This document shows, in pieces, positions 59,088 through 64,000 of a DNA stretch of 64,000 nt. How positions within the stretch are numbered: position 1 is the first letter of the stretch; each line of letters starts with the position of its first letter. The translations under genes and the position numbers were made by a program. This stretch comes from Clostridia bacterium (GTDB lineage Bacteria > Bacillota > Clostridia > RGIG7378), in contig JAFYSJ010000026.1 in assembly GCA_017559445.1 (NCBI GenBank), forward strand, positions 1-64,000. The letters are read 5' to 3'. The notes below the pieces were generated by a model that made no database searches, was not told the origin of the DNA, and saw only the letters and a program-made list of their open reading frames with translations.

Positions 59088-59855
59088 TTATAATCCCGGT
59101 ATTATGTTTCCACCGCATACAGGCAAGTACACGCCTGTTATGTAGCTTGCCAAGTCAGATGCTAAGAAGCATACTGCGTTGGAGATGTCCTGATCTGTGC
59201 CTCTGCGTCTAAGTGGGACGTTATCGTCGTAGGAGGGGCATTTCTCAGTGCCGTTTTGTCTATCTCTATCTGTAATAGTCCATCCAGGGGCCACCTGGTT
59301 AACGGTTATGTTGTATTGACCAACTTCTTTAGCCAATACCCTAAGCATGCCATCCATTCCACGTTTGCCTGCCACATATGCGCTCTGTGTAGGGAAGGCC
59401 TGTACAGAACACTCTGTGTTAATGGCAATAAATCTACCCCAATTTAGCTTCTGCATATTTGGAATGAAGGCCTTTGCCATGCAGACGTTCTGCATAACAC
59501 ATGTGCGGAACTGACTTTCGTAATCCTTTAAGTCCTGTTCCAAAACTGTGGTCCAATCGTACTGGGCAACAGCTGCGTTTACTACAATATCTACAGTGCC
59601 CAACTTTTCTTCGATAATATCCCTCATGGCTTCTGCAGAACCAAGGTCTGAAGTATCGGCCTGGACTGCAATTGCCTGTCCACCCATGGACTTAATGTCC
59701 TCAACAACTTTGTTAGCCATTTCACTATTGCTGTGGTAGTGGACTGCCACTTTTGCGCCAGCCAGGGCAAGTGTACGTGAAATAACTCTGCCAATGTATC
59801 CAGAACCGCCAGTGACAACTGCCACGTGACCTGACAAATCAATTTTGATGGACAT
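59088..59855 (-). CDS. SDR-family oxidoreductase
   Basis: 255 residues. TGGSGYIGR at about 15-23 (glycine-rich cofactor loop; the Gly pattern fits NAD(P)H), NAA near 93-95, INTECSVQ with the Ser/Thr region, and YVAGKR with catalytic Tyr and Lys at about 164-168. An acidic/Arg-bearing start VHYHSN after strand 2 leans towards NADP. Classical SDR, substrate unknown. RBS GAGGAGG on the minus strand. Confidence 0.86.
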   Translation of the reverse strand: MSIKIDLSGHVAVVTGGSGYIGRVISRTLALAGAKVAVHYHSNSEMANKVVEDIKSMGGQAIAVQADTSDLGSAEAMRDIIEEKLGTVDIVVNAAVAQYDWTTVLEQDLKDYESQFRTCVMQNVCMAKAFIPNMQKLNWGRFIAINTECSVQAFPTQSAYVAGKRGMDGMLRVLAKEVGQYNITVNQVAPGWTITDRDRQNGTEKCPSYDDNVPLRRRGTDQDISNAVCFLASDLASYITGVYLPVCGGNIIPGL

Positions 59856-59958
59856 TTTGTCCTCCTCGCATTTTTGTAATCATTATACCAAAACTACATA
59901 TTGTAATAACAGTCTTAAGTTTCACATATATGAATGCGCAAAACGCAGGGGGGTCCAC

Positions 59959-60171
59959 ATGGATAATCTGGAGAGAGTGGTTGGTGAAGGGTATATTAGG
60001 GAGTTTGCCAAGCACAACACTACGGTGTACGGCGACATAATGCACAAGTATTACATAGACGGCATGTCTCTTAAGGAAATATCTTTGCATTTGTTACTCC
60101 CGGAAAATCAGGTAGATCAAATGCTCAAGGAAGCCAGAAGTCAAGTTGTGGTTTTTCTTATGGGCAAATAG
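59959..60171 (+). CDS. Small HTH-like protein upstream of the Clp gene
   Basis: 70 residues from the ATG at 59959 (AGGGGGG 5 bases before); a longer frame from 59845 runs across the divergent promoter and is rejected. Helical, with DGMSLKEISLHLLLPENQVDQMLKEA at about 34-59, which looks like a sigma-region-4/HTH recognition fold. It sits 31 bases before the Clp ATPase gene, where ctsR-type regulators are often found, but it is not CtsR. Function unknown. Confidence 0.5.
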   Translation: MDNLERVVGEGYIREFAKHNTTVYGDIMHKYYIDGMSLKEISLHLLLPENQVDQMLKEARSQVVVFLMGK

Positions 60172-60202
60172 AGAATAACTAATATTTAACAGGTAAAAAT
60201 AA

Positions 60203-62410
60203 ATGGGAAAGAATACTACCGAGGATTTCATGGCCAAGAGATTGTCTGCACAGGCAGCGGCAGCCATAGACGGCGCAAAGGAATGTGCAGTTTCCTTGGG
60301 ACACAGATATTTAGGCACAGAGCATTTGCTGGCTGGCATGTTGAGAATTAGGGACAGCAGGGCAGCTAAACTTCTCCGTAGGTTTAACGTGGAGGAGGAC
60401 AAAGTTATTGCTGGCATTCGCGACACAATAGGCATTGGCAATTACCAGGGGGAACTGATCGGTTACACTCCCAGAGTTAAGGACGTCTTTGATATGTCAA
60501 TGGACATGGCTCAGGAGGGCACAGGAATCATCGACACAGAGGTGCTGTTGAGTGCTATTTTGCTGGACAAAGATAGTCTTGCCACTGCATTACTCAGGCG
60601 AATGGATGTAAATGTTGGTGTCCTTTTGGTGGAGTTATCTAAGGGAGGGAAATTGGCAAAGACAGAAGAAAAACAAAGGACAGTGGTGGAGACACCTCTG
60701 CTTAACAAAATAGCTAGGGACCTTACAGCCATGGCTGCAAAAGGTGAGGTGGACCCATGTATTGGCAGGGATATTGAGCTTGCCAGGATGATTAGAGTGC
60801 TGTGCCGCAGATCCAAAAACAACCCTTGTTTAGTAGGCGAGCCTGGAGTCGGCAAGACGGCAATTGTAGAGGGTTTAGCAGATATGATCGTTAAAAATCG
60901 TGTACCAACATGCCTTATGGGATACAGGATTTATTCTCTAGACATGGCATCTGTTGTGGCTGGCTCCAAATACAGAGGCGAGTTCGAAGAAAAGATTAAG
61001 AAGATACTTGATGAGGTAAAAGCAGCCCAAAACATTATTTTGTTCATAGATGAGGTCCATACAATTTTGGGAGCAGGCGGCGCTGAGGGTGCCATTGATG
61101 CATCTAACATCATGAAACCCATAATGGCCAGAGGCGAGATAAGGATAATCGGCGCAACAACCTTTGATGAGTACAAGAAGACCATCGAAAAGGACGGAGC
61201 TTTGGATAGAAGATTTCAGAAAATCCAGGTTAGAGAACCTAGCATTTTAGAGACAATGGATATCTTGAATGGACTCAGAGACACTTACGAAAGGTATCAC
61301 GGAATTAGAATTTCAGATGAGGCCATTAAGGCTGCTGCAGAACTGTCTGCAAGATATATGACAGGACGATATTTGCCAGACAAGGCCATTGATTTGATGG
61401 ATGAATCTGCCGCAAAGGTGGCTATAGAGGGAATGGGAGTGGTAACCTGGCAGGATGTGGCAGAGATGTGCAGTAACTCCACAGGCATTCCGGTGGGGTC
61501 CTTAGACGGAAAAGAACAGCTCCATTTGATGTCCATGGAGGCTAGATTGTCCCAAAAAATATTGGGACAGGAAAAGGCTATTTCCAAGGTGTGCGCATGC
61601 ATTAGGAGAAGCAGAGCCGGAATCCGTGCTAAGGGAAGGCCCTCTGCGGTTCTTATGTTCCTAGGAACCACAGGCGTTGGCAAGACGGAACTTGCTAAGG
61701 CCTTGGCAACTGAGCTTGGGTATGGCTCTAGCCTGATCCGAGTGGACATGACAGAATACAAGGAGAAACACAGTGTTTCTAAGCTGATTGGTTCACCTCC
61801 AGGATACGTGGGCCACGAAGGAGGGGGCATGCTGGTTGAAAAGGTTAGACGTAACCCTTATTCTGTAGTGCTTTTTGACGAGGTGGATAAGGCCTGTGAC
61901 GATGTAAGAGATTTGCTACTAACCATAATGGATGAGGGACGACTTACAGATTCCCAAGGCAGGGAGGCCGACTTTACCAATACCGTAATAATAATGACGG
62001 CAAACCACTCCAAGGATACGTGCGGCTCCATAGGATTTGGCGAAGGTCAGGAGAGTAAGTATAGGCTGGGAGCGGGATTTTCCAAGGAGTTTATTGCCAG
62101 AATTGACGAGGTCATAACCTTTGAAACACCGACAGAGGCTACCCTTAGAAATATTGCCCGACTTAGGCTTTCGGAACTTAAGGCAAGATTGGCCGAAGAG
62201 GGATGCCAGGTGGAGTTTTCAGAAGAACTATCTAGCACAATTGCGATGGAAAGCTATGCGCGCCACCAAGGGGCAAGACCAGTTGCAGAAATCATGAGGA
62301 CCATGGTGGAGAATCCATTGGCTGATTTGATCCTGTCAGGCAGAAATATTGGGGAAACAATTACTTTCCCACTGCAGGAGGAAGAGGTCAAAATAGCAGT
62401 TAAAAACTAG
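60203..62410 (+). CDS. Clp protease ATP-binding subunit (ClpA/ClpC-like, no M-domain)
   Basis: 735 residues. Two Clp N repeats at about 10-145, first AAA domain with GEPGVGKT (about 217-224), second AAA domain with GTTGVGKT (about 491-498), arginine fingers and FIDEVHT/FDEVDKA Walker B boxes. The linker between the AAA domains is too short to hold the ClpC coiled-coil M (UVR) domain. IGFGEG (about 616-621) is the loop that docks on ClpP. It unfolds proteins for ClpP degradation. ClpP itself is not in the window. Confidence 0.9.
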   Translation: MGKNTTEDFMAKRLSAQAAAAIDGAKECAVSLGHRYLGTEHLLAGMLRIRDSRAAKLLRRFNVEEDKVIAGIRDTIGIGNYQGELIGYTPRVKDVFDMSMDMAQEGTGIIDTEVLLSAILLDKDSLATALLRRMDVNVGVLLVELSKGGKLAKTEEKQRTVVETPLLNKIARDLTAMAAKGEVDPCIGRDIELARMIRVLCRRSKNNPCLVGEPGVGKTAIVEGLADMIVKNRVPTCLMGYRIYSLDMASVVAGSKYRGEFEEKIKKILDEVKAAQNIILFIDEVHTILGAGGAEGAIDASNIMKPIMARGEIRIIGATTFDEYKKTIEKDGALDRRFQKIQVREPSILETMDILNGLRDTYERYHGIRISDEAIKAAAELSARYMTGRYLPDKAIDLMDESAAKVAIEGMGVVTWQDVAEMCSNSTGIPVGSLDGKEQLHLMSMEARLSQKILGQEKAISKVCACIRRSRAGIRAKGRPSAVLMFLGTTGVGKTELAKALATELGYGSSLIRVDMTEYKEKHSVSKLIGSPPGYVGHEGGGMLVEKVRRNPYSVVLFDEVDKACDDVRDLLLTIMDEGRLTDSQGREADFTNTVIIMTANHSKDTCGSIGFGEGQESKYRLGAGFSKEFIARIDEVITFETPTEATLRNIARLRLSELKARLAEEGCQVEFSEELSSTIAMESYARHQGARPVAEIMRTMVENPLADLILSGRNIGETITFPLQEEEVKIAVKN

Positions 62411-62489
62411 GATATTGACAGTGAAAACAAGGTGAGTAATAATGTTCATCGCACAGGAGAAAATTCTCCTAAAAACATCAAAAAAGTAT

Positions 62490-62518
62490 TTGACATCTTT
62501 ACCTGCATGCTATATAAT
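62490..62518 (+). promoter_or_regulatory. Consensus promoter of the infC operon
   Basis: Perfect TTGACA (62490-62495), 17-base spacer, perfect TATAAT (62513-62518): the best promoter in the window, as expected for a translation operon. The transcript should begin near 62525. Confidence 0.85.
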
Positions 62519-62524
62519 GCTTGC

Positions 62525-62698
62525 GCACGAAGTAGAAGGCTCCTTCTCACCTGCATGCATTTGAGCTTTGCGGGTATAGAATTTCAGATCATTCCATTAC
62601 GGATTACACTGATACGAGCCGACTTTGCGCGGCTCTTATTTTATTTTTCGGACAGACGTGAGCAGAAGGCCACGATCGCGAATTGGAGGTGTGTTACA
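62525..62698 (+). ncRNA. infC-rpmI-rplT leader with attenuator (L20-leader type)
   Basis: The 174-base leader between promoter and infC contains several possible stems (AGAAGG/CCTTCT near 62531-62546) and ends in an intrinsic terminator. In Firmicutes this operon is repressed by L20 binding such a leader and favouring the terminator (established for Bacillus subtilis); the arrangement here is the same. The exact fold was not computed. Confidence 0.65.
62616..62648 (+). terminator. Attenuator terminator in the infC leader
   Basis: GAGCCG (62616-62621) pairs with CGGCTC (62630-62635), followed by TTATTTTATTTTT. It lies before the coding genes, so it acts as an attenuator. Confidence 0.85.
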
Positions 62699-63214
62699 AT
62701 AGCTAACAAAGAAGTGATGTTGAACGAGGAGATTAGATTACCCGAGGTACGAGTAATTGATACTGACGGTACTCCATTGGGTTTCATGTCATCTGACGAG
62801 GCAAATGACTTGGCAGCAGACAGAGATCTGGATCTGGTGTTGATAGCGCCTAATGCTACCCCACCAGTTTGCAAGATCATGGACTACAGCAAATATCTGT
62901 TCGAACAAACAAAGAAAGAGAAAGAAGCTCGTAAGAACCAGAAGGTTGTTGAGATCAAAGAGGTTAAGCTTTCCCCAAAGATTGAGCAGCATGACTTTGA
63001 CGTAAGAGTTAAGGCAGCTACTAAGTTCCTCAAGGAGGGCAATAAGGTTAAGGCTTCTATCCGTTTCAAGGGTAGAGCTATCCAGTATACCAACATGGGC
63101 ATGGAGGTTATGAACCAGTTCTATGAGGCTTTGGCTGACATAGCAGTTCAGGACAAGAAGCCTTCTCTCGATGGCCGTAACATGTTTATGATGCTTAGCG
63201 CAAAGAAAGATTAA
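62699..63214 (+). CDS. infC: Translation initiation factor IF-3, probable AUA start
   Basis: 171 residues if translation starts at the ATA at 62699, placed 9 bases after GGAGG (62685-62689). No ATG, GTG or TTG gives a start at the right place: the GTG just after the RBS is out of frame, and the first in-frame GTG and ATG lie at codons 6 and 7 and are too far. The protein is a full IF-3: N-domain [16 protein letters not shown], linker rich in Lys and Glu, C-domain [14 protein letters not shown] and [14 protein letters not shown]-3 genes use rare AUU-like starts so IF-3 represses itself by rejecting non-AUG codons. Confidence 0.93.
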   Translation: MANKEVMLNEEIRLPEVRVIDTDGTPLGFMSSDEANDLAADRDLDLVLIAPNATPPVCKIMDYSKYLFEQTKKEKEARKNQKVVEIKEVKLSPKIEQHDFDVRVKAATKFLKEGNKVKASIRFKGRAIQYTNMGMEVMNQFYEALADIAVQDKKPSLDGRNMFMMLSAKKD

Positions 63215-63237
63215 TCAATATCAGGAGGTGGCGTAAA

Positions 63238-63438
63238 ATGCCAAAGATGAAGACACACAGCGCTTCCAAGAAGAGATTCAAGGTTACAGGAAGCGGCAAG
63301 ATTAAGATGGGACAGGCTTTCCGTAGCCATCGTTTGTCCAGCAAGCCACGTAAGACAAAGAAGCAGCACAGATCTACTGCATATGCATCCCCTGCAGACG
63401 CAGCAAGAGTAAAGCAGTTGATTCCTTACGCAAAGTAA
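63238..63438 (+). CDS. rpmI: 50S ribosomal protein L35
   Basis: 66 residues, highly basic. Pattern [20 protein letters not shown] at the N-terminus, then [15 protein letters not shown], typical of bL35. RBS AGGAGG. Middle gene of the infC-rpmI-rplT operon, 23 bases after infC. Confidence 0.98.
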   Translation: MPKMKTHSASKKRFKVTGSGKIKMGQAFRSHRLSSKPRKTKKQHRSTAYASPADAARVKQLIPYAK

Positions 63439-63456
63439 TCTTGGAGGTAATAAGAA

Positions 63457-63810
63457 ATGGCAAGAGTTAAGGGCGGAGTTAGAACTCACGCAAAGCATAA
63501 GAAGATTCTTAAGATGGCTAAGGGTTATTACTTGGCTAAGAGCACACAGTACAGAATTGCAAACCAGGCAGTTATGAAGTCCTTGGTTTATGCTTACAGA
63601 GACAGAAGACAAAAGAAGAGAGATTTCAGAAACCTTTGGATCGCTCGTATCAATGCAGCAGCAAGACTTAACGGTCTTAGCTACTCTAAGTTCATCTGCG
63701 GCCTCAAGAAGGCAGGCGTTGAGCTTAACAGAAAGGTTTTGGCTGACATGGCTGTTAACGATGCAGCAGGCTTCGCAAAGCTTGTTGAGATTGCTAAGGC
63801 AGCAAACTAA
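63457..63810 (+). CDS. rplT: 50S ribosomal protein L20
   Basis: 117 residues. [20 protein letters not shown] and [20 protein letters not shown], then [19 protein letters not shown], are diagnostic for bL20. It assembles the 50S subunit and, in Firmicutes, represses this operon through the leader at 62525. RBS GGAGG, 18 bases after rpmI. Confidence 0.98.
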   Translation: MARVKGGVRTHAKHKKILKMAKGYYLAKSTQYRIANQAVMKSLVYAYRDRRQKKRDFRNLWIARINAAARLNGLSYSKFICGLKKAGVELNRKVLADMAVNDAAGFAKLVEIAKAAN

Positions 63811-63823
63811 TTTAATCGAGTAT

Positions 63824-64000
63824 ATGCGTATATTAGAGATTACTTCTGAGAATAACTCCATATACAAAAAGCTCAAAAGCATTAAGGACAAAAAAGGCCG
63901 CGAACAACACGGCCTTTTTTTCATTGAAGGACGAAGATTTGTAGCAGAAGCCATTCAGAGAAATGTTGGAATCGACATTTTGTGCATGGGACAGAAGTAC
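63824..64000 (+). CDS. TrmH/SpoU-family RNA methyltransferase, N-terminal part (partial)
   Basis: 59 residues before the window ends. MRILEITSENNSIYKKLKSI and then GLFFIEGRRFVAEAIQ is the substrate-binding N-domain start of 2'-O-ribose methyltransferases of the TrmH family, which commonly follow rplT in Firmicutes. The ATG at 63824 has only a weak RBS-like GAG. A terminator hairpin lies inside the coding sequence (63889-63921). The AdoMet knot domain is beyond the window. Confidence 0.8.
   Translation, partial: MRILEITSENNSIYKKLKSIKDKKGREQHGLFFIEGRRFVAEAIQRNVGIDILCMGQKY
63889..63921 (+). terminator. Intrinsic terminator inside the TrmH coding sequence
   Basis: AAAAAAGGCCG and CGGCCTTTTTT form an 11-bp stem around a 9-base loop, followed by T. 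It lies about codons 22-33 of the TrmH gene, 79 bases after the rplT stop, and probably terminates the infC-rpmI-rplT transcript. Confidence 0.8.

Overview
The window looks like a chromosomal segment of an anaerobic Firmicute of class Clostridia, probably Lachnospiraceae or a close relative. The main support is two [FeFe]-hydrogenase-type proteins, a desulfoferrodoxin-type superoxide reductase, Firmicute-style intrinsic terminators and RBSs, a PhoP/PhoR pair, an infC-rpmI-rplT operon with an attenuator leader, and a compact Tad/Flp pilus locus of the Lachnospiraceae type. No rRNA or tRNA gene was recognised. Resident genes prefer AAG for lysine and ACA for threonine. Several accessory genes are more A+T-rich and use AAA freely, which suggests acquisition.

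Layout. 1-1348: end of an ABC ATPase and its permease. 1349-2076: gene-poor, with one terminator. 2077-3492: purine permease of the AzgA/PbuG type. 3555-13080: a defence island with an HTH protein, a zinc-ribbon membrane protein, hsdM, hsdS, a TIR-like nucleotide-binding protein, a methyltransferase-remnant/TRD/HEPN-like fusion, then hsdR. 13167-17409: phosphate module behind Pho-box-like repeats. 17480-18097: superoxide reductase fused to a BFD-like domain. 18269-19640: AbiEii-type toxin and XRE antitoxin. 19839-24350: MATE pump, a TIM-barrel-like gene and a TIR-HAD phosphatase fusion, the latter two flanked by two oppositely oriented arrays of hairpin modules joined by CTAG. 24424-28227: ene-reductase-like flavoenzyme plus two-subunit aconitase X. 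28471-31213: CofE-like ligase and an ATPase gene bracketed by 37-bp direct repeats. 31486-34500: acyltransferase-like and membrane proteins. 34710-39265: hydrogen-sensing or electron-signalling operon (ferredoxin, PAS hydrogenase-like protein, PP2C phosphatase, second hydrogenase-like protein). 39335-41331: methionine gamma-lyase family protein and an SDR. 41329-43670: third CTAG array and a pair of about 170-bp inverted repeats around a macrodomain gene and a VWA gene, then a nicotinamidase-like hydrolase. 44308-46881: PepF and a SanA-like protein. 47115-56330: Tad/Flp pilus locus. 56305-59855: assorted metabolism genes. 60203-64000: Clp ATPase, translation genes (infC with a likely AUA start), and the start of a TrmH-type methyltransferase with a terminator hairpin inside its coding sequence.

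The strongest candidates for something undescribed are the effector-like genes nested inside the type I restriction operon (7289-9660), the modular CTAG-hairpin arrays and the TIR-HAD gene they flank, and the inverted-repeat-flanked macrodomain/VWA cassette. All functional statements come from reading protein motifs; no database search was run.
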